Position numbers and translations under genes: made by a program
The notes under the pieces: model-generated
What the model was told of the DNA's origin: nothing
The model's database searches: none
Seen by the model: only the letters and a program-made list of their open reading frames with translations
Source: Bradyrhizobium sp. CB82
GTDB taxonomy: Bacteria > Pseudomonadota > Alphaproteobacteria > Rhizobiales > Xanthobacteraceae
NCBI RefSeq assembly: GCF_029714405.1
Contig: NZ_CP121650.1
Coordinates: forward strand, 6,019,001-6,083,000
Reading direction: 5' to 3'
Length of the DNA: 64,000 nucleotides
In this document: positions 1 through 11,254 of the stretch, in pieces
Numbering within the stretch: the stretch's first letter is position 1
How the letters are laid out: each line of letters begins with the position of its first letter

Positions 1-367
1 CGGCCTCGAGGCATCGCTTGGGCTGGAGCAGCCCGGATTTTCTGACCTGCTCGAGCTCGTCAAATCCGGCAAAGCCTATGTGAAGATCTCAGGCGCCTAT
101 CGCTCGTCAAAGCTCGCGCCGGACTATCAGGACGTGGTGCCGTTCGCCCGCGCGCTGATCGCGGCGAACCCCGACCGTATCGTCTGGGGCACCGACTGGC
201 CGCATCCGGATTCAAGCCATGTAGAGGGACGGAAGGCCACCGACATCGCTCCGCTCTATCAGATCGACGACGGCCACCTGCTCAACCAACTCCCAGTATG
301 GGCGCCGGATGCAGACATCCGCAAGAAGATTCTGGTCGACAATCCGGCGCGGCTTTACGGGTTCTGA
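1..367 (+). CDS. Amidohydrolase family protein, C-terminal part (5' end outside window)
   Basis: The open frame runs in from the left edge of the window without a start and ends in TGA, giving about 121 residues. The motif WGTDWPHP and the ending NPARLYGF are typical of the C-terminal strands of metal-dependent TIM-barrel hydrolases of the amidohydrolase-2 family (the 2-pyrone-4,6-dicarboxylate lactonase type), where the Asp of TDWPHP binds metal or substrate. The substrate cannot be told from this fragment. It converges on the RND pump gene with a 39-base gap that holds no clear terminator. Confidence 0.8.
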   Translation, partial: GLEASLGLEQPGFSDLLELVKSGKAYVKISGAYRSSKLAPDYQDVVPFARALIAANPDRIVWGTDWPHPDSSHVEGRKATDIAPLYQIDDGHLLNQLPVWAPDADIRKKILVDNPARLYGF

Positions 368-406
368 CGCGCACCTGCTCTGCGTTTTTGCAGCCGCGGC
401 ACGGGA

Positions 407-3523
<3,117 letters not shown>

Positions 3524-3555
3524 TCAGATTGGTTTTTCTTTGCGCCGGCCGCAGA

Positions 3556-4800
3556 CTAGCTGCCAGAGGCCGCACGATCGATGAACAGGCTGCCCTTGGT
3601 TACAATCTGTTCGCCCGGTTTCAGATTGCTTGTGACTTCGACGAGATCGCCGTTGACGAGCCCGATCTTGATCTGGCGCAGCTCGACCGACTTGTCCTCG
3701 CGCGCGACCCAGATGCGGACCTGGTCGCCTTCATAGATCAAGGCCTGCTTCGGCACCGCGGGTGCTGCACGATCGCCGGCCGAATAGATCGTCACGTTTG
3801 CGAACATCTCCGGCTTGAGCAGGCCTTCCTTGTTGTCGATGGTCGCACGGACCAGGAGACGGCGGGTGTTGGGATCGATCGCGGCCGCGACGTAGTTGAT
3901 CTTGGCCGTGAAGGGACGGCCCGGCAGCGCCATCACGTTGACCGTGATGTCCTGTCCGACGCAGACGGAAGCAGCATCGCTTTCGCGCACGAAGGCCGTG
4001 AGCCACACCGTCGAGAGATCGCCGATCACGAACACCGGATCGCTGGCGCCCGCGCTGACATACTGACCGGGGCCGATCTTGCGCTGCACGACCGTGCCCG
4101 AGATCGGCGCATAGATCGTGATCTCCGGATTGATGCTGCCCTTGTCCCCGAATGCCTTGATCGCCTCGTCGGTGAAGCCGAGGATGCGCAGCTTGTTGCG
4201 TGCCGCCTCAAGCGCCGTCACCGAGGAACGCATATCGTTCTGCGCCTGGACCTGGGTCGCCTCCGCCTGCTGATAATCCTTCAGCGGAACGGCGTGGCCT
4301 TCATAAAGATCCTTGGCGCGCTTGAACTGGATGTCGGCGAGCTCCAGCGACGACTTCGCCTTGTTCTGCGAGGTCATCGCCGTAATGAAATCGTTCTGGG
4401 CCTGGACGGTATCGGCGGCCTCGATCAAGAACAGCGGTTGCCCCTGCTTGACGCTCTCGCCGGGCTTCACCAGCAGCTTGGTCACCCGACCGGCATAGGG
4501 TGAGAACACCGGGGTCGAGCGGTCCTCATCGACCGCGACCTTGCCCTCGGTGACATATTCAGCGCGGAAGGCCTTCTGCTTCACCGGCTCGATCGACAAC
4601 GTCGCCCATTCGGACGGCGTCGGCGTGAAGTTCTGCGCGTTCTTGCGGGACTGGCTGGAGACTTCGGAGTGGTTCTTTTCCTTGCCCCCCGCATAGATGT
4701 AGGCATAGGCGCCGCCGCCCGCGAGCATCAGTAAAACTACGGACGCGACCATCCGTTGCTTCGTAAATACCTGCAATCGCTTGGTATTTTCAACTACCAT
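3556..4800 (-). CDS. RND efflux periplasmic adaptor subunit (CzcB/CusB-like)
   Basis: A 414-residue membrane fusion protein. An N-terminal membrane anchor lies at about residues 18-36, followed by a lipoyl/barrel-sandwich half (SPYAGRVTKLLVKPGESV), an alpha-helical hairpin (about 130-200) and the second half (YAPISGTVVQRKIGPGQYV), then beta-barrel and membrane-proximal domains. It should couple the inner-membrane pump encoded just downstream to an outer-membrane channel. No His-rich metal-binding N-terminus is visible. The ATG start is clear, and its 154-base upstream region contains the 11-bp-spaced GTCAG repeats described separately. Confidence 0.9.
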   Translation of the reverse strand: MVVENTKRLQVFTKQRMVASVVLLMLAGGGAYAYIYAGGKEKNHSEVSSQSRKNAQNFTPTPSEWATLSIEPVKQKAFRAEYVTEGKVAVDEDRSTPVFSPYAGRVTKLLVKPGESVKQGQPLFLIEAADTVQAQNDFITAMTSQNKAKSSLELADIQFKRAKDLYEGHAVPLKDYQQAEATQVQAQNDMRSSVTALEAARNKLRILGFTDEAIKAFGDKGSINPEITIYAPISGTVVQRKIGPGQYVSAGASDPVFVIGDLSTVWLTAFVRESDAASVCVGQDITVNVMALPGRPFTAKINYVAAAIDPNTRRLLVRATIDNKEGLLKPEMFANVTIYSAGDRAAPAVPKQALIYEGDQVRIWVAREDKSVELRQIKIGLVNGDLVEVTSNLKPGEQIVTKGSLFIDRAASGS

Positions 4801-4931
4801 AGGGCCCGGTCATTCTCGCGATGATTCCGGCAAAATGACTGCCTCATCGGTCGCGCTAATAGTGCCGAATTGAGATTTCAGACAACCTAAAAAACGCGCG
4901 TCGCCTTTCGGGTGCGTTAAAATTTTGCCAC

Positions 4932-4958
4932 GTCAGTTCTATGTCAGCTTCGTGTCAG
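4932..4958. promoter_or_regulatory. Three 11-bp-spaced GTCAG direct repeats upstream of the RND efflux operon
   Basis: GTCAG occurs at 4932, 4943 and 4954, exactly 11 bases apart. Read on the minus strand this is CTGACAC-N4-CTGACAT-N4-CTGACGT, the geometry used by PhoB/OmpR-family response regulators (the Pho box is CTGTCAT-N4-CTGTCAT). The site lies about 130-160 bases upstream of the adaptor start codon; the last repeat overlaps the stop codon of the CoA-transferase gene. That it is an operator is inferred; the regulator is unknown. Confidence 0.45.
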
Positions 4959-6355
4959 CCGCGGCTCGGCCATTCCGGCGGGTGGCTACCGAGTGGCATT
5001 GCCGGACGTTGCCACGCGGCGGGGGTTTTCGACAGCATCGCCGAATGGCTGACCGCTTTCAATGTTCCGAAACCGGATGGCATGGCCTGGATGAACGCAG
5101 GATGTACGGCCGACCCCGGAAGATCCGGGGTTTTCAGCCCATTCTCAAGCCGGCCGAGATTCCACAACCAGCGCCCGGTTGGCGCCAGCGACACGCGCAC
5201 GTGCCAGCTCCCGCCTTCGCGGGCCTGACGCGCCTTCGCCATCATCGCGCCGAAGGCCATCAGATAGCCTGTGGCGTGGTCGAGCATCTGCGCGGGCAAC
5301 TCCTTCGGTCCGTCGATGCCCGCGGCCTGCCCTTCCGCGTGGTTGAAGCCGGTCGCGGTCTGCACCAGCGAGTCGAAGCCGCGTCGCTCCGCCCAGGGGC
5401 CGGCATGTCCATAGGCCGACAGCGTGACGTGCACGATGCCGGGATTGATGCGCGCGGTATCTTCCGGCGCAAAGCCGAGCGCGGCGAGCGAGCGCGGGCG
5501 ATAGCCTTGCGAGAAAATGTCGGCTTCCGCGAGCAGCGCACGGAGCTGCTTACGACCCGCATCGCTCTTCAGCTCGATGAAGGTCGTGAGCTTGCCGCGC
5601 CCGGTGTCGATGGTGAGCCAGGGAATCGCGGGCAGCTTGGGGCCGGACACCAGCAGCACATCGGCGCCGTGGACGGCGAGCGTGCGGCCCGCAACGGGCC
5701 CTGCGATGACGCGCGAGAGATCGAGCACGCGCAGGCCTGAGAGCGGACGATCGCCTTTCGACCATGGCTTTGGCGGCGCCTCGCCGATCTTCTCGATCGA
5801 GACGAGCGGCAGCTCGGACAGCGCACGCGCCTGCGGCAGTGCGGACCATTCGTCATGGGAACGCATCAGCGCGACGACGCCACCGGCAGCATAGGCCGCG
5901 GTCTCGAAGTCCTCGCCCTTCCATTGCATCAACGCGGCCTGCACCTTTTCGCGCTCAGCCTCGCAACCGAGCACCTTGCAGACGGCGTCGCGATGGTGGG
6001 GGAAGTTGGTGTGGCAGCGGACGAAGCGGCCGTCGCCGGTCTTGTAGATTCCTGCAATCGCGTCCCAGGCCGGCGGCGGCGGCTTGTCATCGACGCGCAA
6101 ATAACGTTCGGAGCGACATTCGACGACGGCATGGCGCATGTCCACGGTGACATCCTGCGCTACGCCCGAGCGCAGCCTCCAGATCTCGGCGGCCGCGAGC
6201 CCCGCCGCAGCGATGCAGGACTGCGCCGCAGCCGCGACGCGGAATGAGGACGGGATTTGCGGCTCCTCGCCGCTCAGCCGCACGCGCTCGAGCGCGGCGA
6301 CATCGCCGCCCGCGGAGGCCCAGATGTCCCGGAGGATATGGGGCGGACTTTGCAT
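4955..6355 (-). CDS. CoA-transferase family III (CaiB/BaiF) protein
   Basis: A 466-residue protein with a CaiB/BaiF-type core from about residue 195 (LSGLRVLDLSRVIAGPVAGR), where family III enzymes transfer CoA between carboxylic acids. Family members are usually about 400 residues; here an extra N-terminal block of about 190 residues resembles a second, degenerate half. The conserved catalytic Asp of the family is not obvious to me, so activity is uncertain. Start chosen at ATG 6355, which has GGGAG nine bases upstream, rather than the GTG two codons earlier. Substrate unknown. Confidence 0.75.
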   Translation of the reverse strand: MQSPPHILRDIWASAGGDVAALERVRLSGEEPQIPSSFRVAAAAQSCIAAAGLAAAEIWRLRSGVAQDVTVDMRHAVVECRSERYLRVDDKPPPPAWDAIAGIYKTGDGRFVRCHTNFPHHRDAVCKVLGCEAEREKVQAALMQWKGEDFETAAYAAGGVVALMRSHDEWSALPQARALSELPLVSIEKIGEAPPKPWSKGDRPLSGLRVLDLSRVIAGPVAGRTLAVHGADVLLVSGPKLPAIPWLTIDTGRGKLTTFIELKSDAGRKQLRALLAEADIFSQGYRPRSLAALGFAPEDTARINPGIVHVTLSAYGHAGPWAERRGFDSLVQTATGFNHAEGQAAGIDGPKELPAQMLDHATGYLMAFGAMMAKARQAREGGSWHVRVSLAPTGRWLWNLGRLENGLKTPDLPGSAVHPAFIQAMPSGFGTLKAVSHSAMLSKTPAAWQRPAMPLGSHPPEWPSRG

Positions 6356-6393
6356 GGCCACCTGCTCCCGTTAGCTTGACTTGAAGCTTTTCA

Positions 6394-6436
6394 TCATGGC
6401 GCGATGAGATTGGGATGAATCATCATCGCGCCATGA
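6394..6436. repeat. Perfect 14-bp inverted repeat (intergenic palindrome)
   Basis: The arm TCATGGCGCGATGA at 6394-6407 is matched perfectly by its reverse complement at 6423-6436, around a 15-base loop. It lies just upstream of a second hairpin (6448-6494). The pair resembles a dispersed intergenic palindromic element I recognise from Bradyrhizobium and relatives. No function is known to me. Confidence 0.7.
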
Positions 6437-6447
6437 GTTATTGTTTG

Positions 6448-6494
6448 AGCATGATCTTTTCGGAAAACCGCTTCACACTTTTCCGGATCATGCT
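6448..6494. repeat. Dispersed palindromic element (AGCATGATC...GATCATGCT)
   Basis: The left arm AGCATGATC (6448-6456), a TTTT bulge, then CGGAAAA (6461-6467) pairs with TTTTCCGGATCATGCT at 6479-6494 around an 11-base loop. This is the hairpin with CGGAAAA and TTTTCCG arms found repeatedly between genes in Bradyrhizobium genomes. It lies in the leader of the small membrane protein at 6517. Confidence 0.75.
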
Positions 6495-6516
6495 CTCTAG
6501 CACGGAAAGGACTGCA

Positions 6517-6804
6517 ATGGCTGCCATCGATCCCCTCACCGCGGGTGCCGTGTTGCTCGCGACCGCCGCCACCGACGCGGTCTACGTCATGTTCACCTCC
6601 GCGGTCGTGGCGCGCAAGCGCGTGCCGGCGGCGACCTGGAGCGCGATCTGGTACCTGCTCTCCTCCTACGCCGTGATCAGCTATACCGAGAACGCCACTT
6701 ACGTCGCCTTCGCCGCAATCGGCTCCTGGGTCGGCGCCTACGTGTCGCTCACCTTCCTGCACCGCCCGCCCGGCGGCCCGCCGGTGGGTGCGGCGCCGGA
6801 GTAG
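6517..6804 (+). CDS. Small conserved membrane protein
   Basis: A 95-residue protein with about three hydrophobic segments (roughly residues 7-28, 38-58 and 60-80) and a short Pro/Gly-rich tail. The start is ATG 6517, preceded by GGAAAGGA; longer in-frame starts would run through the palindromic repeat and are unlikely. I do not recognise a functional family. It stands alone between two repeat elements. Confidence 0.65.
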   Translation: MAAIDPLTAGAVLLATAATDAVYVMFTSAVVARKRVPAATWSAIWYLLSSYAVISYTENATYVAFAAIGSWVGAYVSLTFLHRPPGGPPVGAAPE

Positions 6805-6813
6805 TTGCGAAAT

Positions 6814-6900
6814 CGTGGGATGGGCAAAGCGAAGCGTGCCCACCACTTTCATGCAAGTTGAAGAACGGTGGGTACGGCGCTGACGCGCCTTTGCACCCTA
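6814..6900. repeat. Dispersed repeat with two hairpins (GTGGGC...GCCCAC type)
   Basis: TGGGCA and TGCCCA arms enclose AAGCGAAGCG at about 6820-6842, and a second hairpin GGCGC-TGAC-GCGCC lies at about 6875-6889, followed by TTTGCACCC. The arrangement matches another intergenic repeat common in Bradyrhizobium (GTGGGCAAAGCGAAGCGTGCCCACC). It fills most of the gap upstream of the SDR gene. Confidence 0.6.
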
Positions 6901-6955
6901 TAACGTTCAAGGTGAAGCTACTACATTCCACGCGACCAACAAAAAGGAGCCAACA

Positions 6956-7726
6956 ATGGATCTCGGTCTCAAGGGGAAAAGCGCCGTCGTGCTGGGCGGC
7001 ACGCGCGGCATCGGGCAGGCGATTGCGGCGACGCTGGCCGGCGAAGGCGCCAACGTCGCGGTGTGCGCACGCAACGCCGAGCAGGTTGCGGCCACCGTGG
7101 CCGAACTGAGAGCGAGCGGCGTCCGCGCGACAGGTAGCGCGGTCGACGTGACCGATGGCGCGGCCCTGAAATCCTGGATCGACGGCGTCGCCAAGGAGTT
7201 CGGCGGCATCGACATGCTGTTCTCCAACGCCGGCGCCATGGCACAAGGCAACGACGTCGCCTCGTGGGAGCAGAATTTCCGGCCCGATGTGATCGGCGCC
7301 GTGCATGCGTTCGAAGCCGCGCGGCCGTTCCTCGAGACAAGCGGCGAGACAACGGGCGATGCGGCCTTCGTCATCATCTCGTCGGTGTCGGCGGCTCAGG
7401 CGGATGCGGCCGGCTCCTACGGCCCGATCAAGGCGGCGCTGATCCACATGGCCAAGGGACTGGCGCGGCAATACGCGAAGAAGAAAATCCGCGTCAACGT
7501 GGTGTCGCCCGGCACCGTCTATTTCAAGGGCGGCGTCTGGAACATGGTCGAGCAGAACATGCCCAAGCGCTACGAGGATGCGCTCGCCCGCAATCCGACG
7601 GGGCGCATGGCCACGCCGCAGGAAATCGCGAACGCCGCGGTATTTCTGGCAAGCCCGGTGTCCTCTTTCACGACAGGCTCCAATCTCGTCGTGGACGGCG
7701 GAATCTCGAACCGCGTGAATTTCTAG
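6956..7726 (+). CDS. SDR family NAD(P)-dependent oxidoreductase
   Basis: A 256-residue classical short-chain dehydrogenase. The nucleotide-binding motif GGTRGIG is at residues 14-20, the NAG motif in SNAGAMAQ near residue 90, and the catalytic Y155-x3-K159 is preceded by a serine cluster near 141. The C-terminus GSNLVVDGGIS is typical. The start follows AAAGGAG by seven bases. Substrate not predictable. It converges on dnaE2. Confidence 0.9.
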   Translation: MDLGLKGKSAVVLGGTRGIGQAIAATLAGEGANVAVCARNAEQVAATVAELRASGVRATGSAVDVTDGAALKSWIDGVAKEFGGIDMLFSNAGAMAQGNDVASWEQNFRPDVIGAVHAFEAARPFLETSGETTGDAAFVIISSVSAAQADAAGSYGPIKAALIHMAKGLARQYAKKKIRVNVVSPGTVYFKGGVWNMVEQNMPKRYEDALARNPTGRMATPQEIANAAVFLASPVSSFTTGSNLVVDGGISNRVNF

Positions 7727-7742
7727 AGGTTGGCGTCACACA

Positions 7743-7771
7743 GTCGACATCCTGGCGAAAGCCAGGACGAC
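7743..7771. terminator. Short hairpin between SDR gene and dnaE2
   Basis: TCCTGGC-GAAA-GCCAGGA (7750-7767) forms a 7-bp stem with a GAAA tetraloop, flanked by GTCG and CGAC that can extend it. It sits between two convergent genes and may act as a bidirectional transcription stop, but it has no T-run. The core also resembles a common Bradyrhizobium repeat. Confidence 0.4.
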
Positions 7772-7792
7772 ATTGGAGATAGCCGGCGCACC

Positions 7793-10700
7793 TCAATGAA
7801 AATCCCTTGACGGCGGCAGGATGCGGACGTCGCGGGGGTGGCGGATTTTTTGCGCCGGGGTGTCGAGGTGGTCGCGGCGGTCGTCGTTGAGGGGCTCGAT
7901 CAGGGCGGCGCCGGCCGGCATCGGGTGCTTGCGGCTCAGCGCGTCGTTCGCAAGCCCGACCAGGTCGTGCGAGCGGTCGACCATTCGCAGGGCGATGAGA
8001 TGCGTCACCTTTTCGGGGCTGCTTTGGATATAGCCCTCGACCAGGATGAGGCGCGCGCCCATGACCTCCTTCCGGTACCGCTCCATGATCTTGGGCCACA
8101 CCACGACATTGGCGATGCCGGTTTCGTCCTCCAGCGTCATGAACACGACGCCGCTGGCGCTGCCCGGCCGCTGCCGTACCAGCACCACGCCGGCGCAGCG
8201 GACGCGGCGCCGCTCGTTCTCATGACGGACATCCTTGCAGGCGATGACGCGCTCGCGCGTGAACATCTCGCGCAAGAACTCCATCGGATGGCCCTTCAGC
8301 GACAGGCGGATGGTCTGGTAGTCCGCGACGACCTGCTCGGGGCGCGGCATCACGGGCAGCGGCCTCGCGTGCTCGTCCGGTTGCTCGCGCGCGGTCGCCG
8401 CCTCGAACAGCGGCAGCGGCACGTCGTCGGGCAGGCGCCGCACCTGCCACAGCGCCTCGCGGCGGTCGAGCCCGATCGAGCGGAACGCGTCGGCATCCGC
8501 CAGCAGGATCAGCGCGCGCTTGGGCAGACCGGTATCGCGGGCGAAGTCTTCGAGCGAGGTGAAGGGCCGGCGGTTGCGCGCAGCGACGATGCGGTCGGCC
8601 CAGTCGGTTGTTTTTGCGTTGTCATTCCGGGGCGTCGCGTCAGCGACGAACCCGGAATCCACTCCTCCAGGCCTATGCGGCTCGATGGATTCCGGGCTCG
8701 CGCCTTTCGGCGCGCCCCGGAATGACAGCTGAGAACGTCTCAGCCTCTCCTCATCCTCATCGAGCCAATGAAACCCGTCGATCTGGCGGAAGCCCAAGCG
8801 CACGGCGCAGTATTTGCCGTCGGTGCTCTCAAGCGTGTTCTGCGCGAAGCTGTAGGACACGTCGATGTCGCGCACCTCGACGTCGTTCTTGCGGGCATCG
8901 CCGACGATTTGCGCCGGCGCATAAAAGCCCATCGGCTGGGAGTTGAGAAGCCCGCAGCAGAACGCGTCGGGATGATAATATTTCAGCCAGGACGAGATGT
9001 AGACGAGCTGCGCGAAGCTCGCCGCATGGCTCTCCGGAAAGCCGTAACTGCCAAACCCCTTGATCTGGTCGAAACAGCTCCTGGCGAAGTCGGGGGCGTA
9101 GCCGCGCGCGACCATGTTGCCGATCAGCTTGTCCTCGTACTTGCCGATGGTGCCGACATTGCGGAAGGTCGCCATCGAGCGGCGCAGACCATTGGCCTCC
9201 TCAGAGGTGAATTTTGCCGCCTCGATCGCGATCCGCATCGCCTGTTCCTGAAATAGAGGTACGCCCATCGTCTTGTGCAGCACCTTGTAGAGCTCATCCT
9301 TATCCCCGTGCTCAGGTGACGGCGATGGATAGCTCACTTTTTCCTGACCGTTCCGCCGCCGCAGGTAAGGATGCACCATGTCGCCCTGGATCGGTCCTGG
9401 ACGCACGATCGCGACCTCGATGACGAGATCGTAGAAGGTCCGCGGCTTCAGGCGCGGCAGCATGTTCATCTGGGCGCGGCTCTCGACCTGGAACACACCG
9501 AGCGATTCCCCGAGACACAGCATCTCGTAAACCTTGGGATCGTCCTGCGGGACGCTCGCCAGAACCCACCGCTCATCTTTGTGTTTGTCGATCAGGTCAA
9601 AGCATTTGCGGATGCAGGTCAGCATGCCCAGCGCCAGCACGTCGACCTTCATCATGTTGAGCGCGTCGACGTCATCCTTGTCCCATTCGATGAAGGTGCG
9701 GTCGTCCATCGCGGCATTGCCGATCGGCACATAGGTGTCGAGCCGGTCCTGGGTCAGCACATAGCCGCCGACATGCTGCGAGAGGTGGCGTGGGAATTCG
9801 ATCAACTCGGTCGCAAGCTCGACCGCGAGGCTGATCATGGGATTGTTGGGATCAAGCCCGGCCTGCTTCACCTGCATGTCGTTGAGGCCCTTGCCCCAAC
9901 TCCCCCACACCGTATCGGCGAGCGCCGCGGTGACGTCTTCCGTCAGGCCGAGTGCCTTGCCGACATCGCGGATGGCGCTGCGTGGGCGGTAGTGGATGAC
10001 GGTCGCGATGATCGCGGCGCGATGGCGGCCATAGCGGCGATAGACATATTGCATCACCTCCTCGCGCCGCGAATGTTCGAAATCGACGTCGATGTCGGGC
10101 GGCTCCAGCCGCTCCTTGGAGATGAAGCGCTCGAACAACAGATCGACCTTGGTCGGATCGACCGAGGTGATGCCGAGCACGTAGCACACGGCCGAATTCG
10201 CCGCCGAGCCCCGGCCCTGGCACAGAATGTTCTGGCTGCGCGCATAGTGGACGATGTCGTGCACGGTGAGAAAATAATGCGCGTATTTCAGCTCGGCGAT
10301 CAGCGCGAGCTCCTTGTGCAGGGTGGCGCGGAGCTTGTCGTCGATCTTGCCGCCGAAATAAGTCTGCACGCCGGCCCAGGTCAGGTCCTCCAGATGCCCT
10401 TGCGCGGTCTTGCCCGGCGGCACCGGCTCGTTCGGATATTGATATTTGAGCTGGTCGAGCGAGAAGTCGATGCTGTCGGCAAAGCGCATGGTCTCTGCGA
10501 GCGCCGCGGGGAAATCGCGGAACAGCCGCGCCATTTCTCTGGGCGTTTTCAGAAACCGCTCGGCGTTGGCCTCCAGCTTCTTCCCGACCACCTCGATCGT
10601 GGTCTTTTCCCGGATACAGGTCAGCACGTCCTGCAAGGGGCGACGCGCGGGATGGTGATAGAGCACTTCGTTGGTCGCGAGCAGCGGCACTTTCGCCTTC

Positions 10701-11254
10701 GCTGCGAGATCATCGAGCCGCGCGAGACGGCGCCGACCGTCGCCGCGGTAGAGCAGGCTCGCCGCCAGCCACACGCCATAGGCAGAGCTCGCCTTCAGCC
10801 CGGCAAGCACGTCCAGCGCCTTCGCTGTATCAAAGCGATGCGGCAGCGTCAGGACCAGGAGCTGGCCTTCGGTAAATTCCAGGAGATCGGCGAAGCTGAG
10901 ATGGCACTCGCCCTTCTCGATCCGCGTGATGTCATCGCCGCGCTTGCCCCTGGTGAGAAGCTGGCAGAGCCGGCCGTAAGCGGCGCGGTCGCGTGGATAG
11001 ACCAGGATGTCGGGCGTGCCGTCGATGAAAACGATGCGCGCGCCGATCAGGAGCTTCGGCTTGTGCAGCACCTCGGCATTGTCGAGCTCTTTATAAGCAC
11101 GCACGACGCCGGCAAGCGTGTTGTGATCGGCAATCCCGATCACGGGAATGCCCAAAATGCTGGCCTGATGCACATAGGCGCGCGGATCCGAGCCGCCGCG
11201 AAGGAAGGAGAAATTGGTGGTGATGCCGATCTCGGCATAGGCTGGCGTGTTCAT
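7793..11254 (-). CDS. dnaE2: Error-prone DNA polymerase DnaE2 (ImuC)
   Basis: A 1153-residue C-family DNA polymerase: N-terminal PHP domain (starting AEIGITTNFSFLRGGSDP), polymerase core with PDIDVDFEHSRREEVMQYVY (the Asp pair binds metal), fingers, helix-hairpin-helix region and C-terminal OB fold. It is the translesion polymerase of the SOS mutasome with ImuA and ImuB. The start at ATG 11254 overlaps the imuB stop in an ATGA; the longer open frame into imuB is not used. Residues about 843-878 are encoded by a palindromic repeat inserted in frame between the fingers region and the helix-hairpin-helix region, which is unusual (see repeat 8621-8726). Confidence 0.95.
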   Translation of the reverse strand: MNTPAYAEIGITTNFSFLRGGSDPRAYVHQASILGIPVIGIADHNTLAGVVRAYKELDNAEVLHKPKLLIGARIVFIDGTPDILVYPRDRAAYGRLCQLLTRGKRGDDITRIEKGECHLSFADLLEFTEGQLLVLTLPHRFDTAKALDVLAGLKASSAYGVWLAASLLYRGDGRRRLARLDDLAAKAKVPLLATNEVLYHHPARRPLQDVLTCIREKTTIEVVGKKLEANAERFLKTPREMARLFRDFPAALAETMRFADSIDFSLDQLKYQYPNEPVPPGKTAQGHLEDLTWAGVQTYFGGKIDDKLRATLHKELALIAELKYAHYFLTVHDIVHYARSQNILCQGRGSAANSAVCYVLGITSVDPTKVDLLFERFISKERLEPPDIDVDFEHSRREEVMQYVYRRYGRHRAAIIATVIHYRPRSAIRDVGKALGLTEDVTAALADTVWGSWGKGLNDMQVKQAGLDPNNPMISLAVELATELIEFPRHLSQHVGGYVLTQDRLDTYVPIGNAAMDDRTFIEWDKDDVDALNMMKVDVLALGMLTCIRKCFDLIDKHKDERWVLASVPQDDPKVYEMLCLGESLGVFQVESRAQMNMLPRLKPRTFYDLVIEVAIVRPGPIQGDMVHPYLRRRNGQEKVSYPSPSPEHGDKDELYKVLHKTMGVPLFQEQAMRIAIEAAKFTSEEANGLRRSMATFRNVGTIGKYEDKLIGNMVARGYAPDFARSCFDQIKGFGSYGFPESHAASFAQLVYISSWLKYYHPDAFCCGLLNSQPMGFYAPAQIVGDARKNDVEVRDIDVSYSFAQNTLESTDGKYCAVRLGFRQIDGFHWLDEDEERLRRSQLSFRGAPKGASPESIEPHRPGGVDSGFVADATPRNDNAKTTDWADRIVAARNRRPFTSLEDFARDTGLPKRALILLADADAFRSIGLDRREALWQVRRLPDDVPLPLFEAATAREQPDEHARPLPVMPRPEQVVADYQTIRLSLKGHPMEFLREMFTRERVIACKDVRHENERRRVRCAGVVLVRQRPGSASGVVFMTLEDETGIANVVVWPKIMERYRKEVMGARLILVEGYIQSSPEKVTHLIALRMVDRSHDLVGLANDALSRKHPMPAGAALIEPLNDDRRDHLDTPAQKIRHPRDVRILPPSRDFH
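8621..8726. repeat. Cloverleaf palindromic repeat inserted in frame in dnaE2
   Basis: Perfect outer arms GTCATTCCGGGGCG (8621-8634) and CGCCCCGGAATGAC (8713-8726) enclose three smaller stems: CGTCGC-GTCA-GCGACG (8633-8648), CCCGGAATCCA (8651-8661) with TGGATTCCGGG (8686-8696), and GCGCC-TTTC-GGCGC (8700-8713). The sequence matches a dispersed Bradyrhizobium palindromic repeat that is normally intergenic. Here it is read through in frame as part of DnaE2. Confidence 0.85.
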
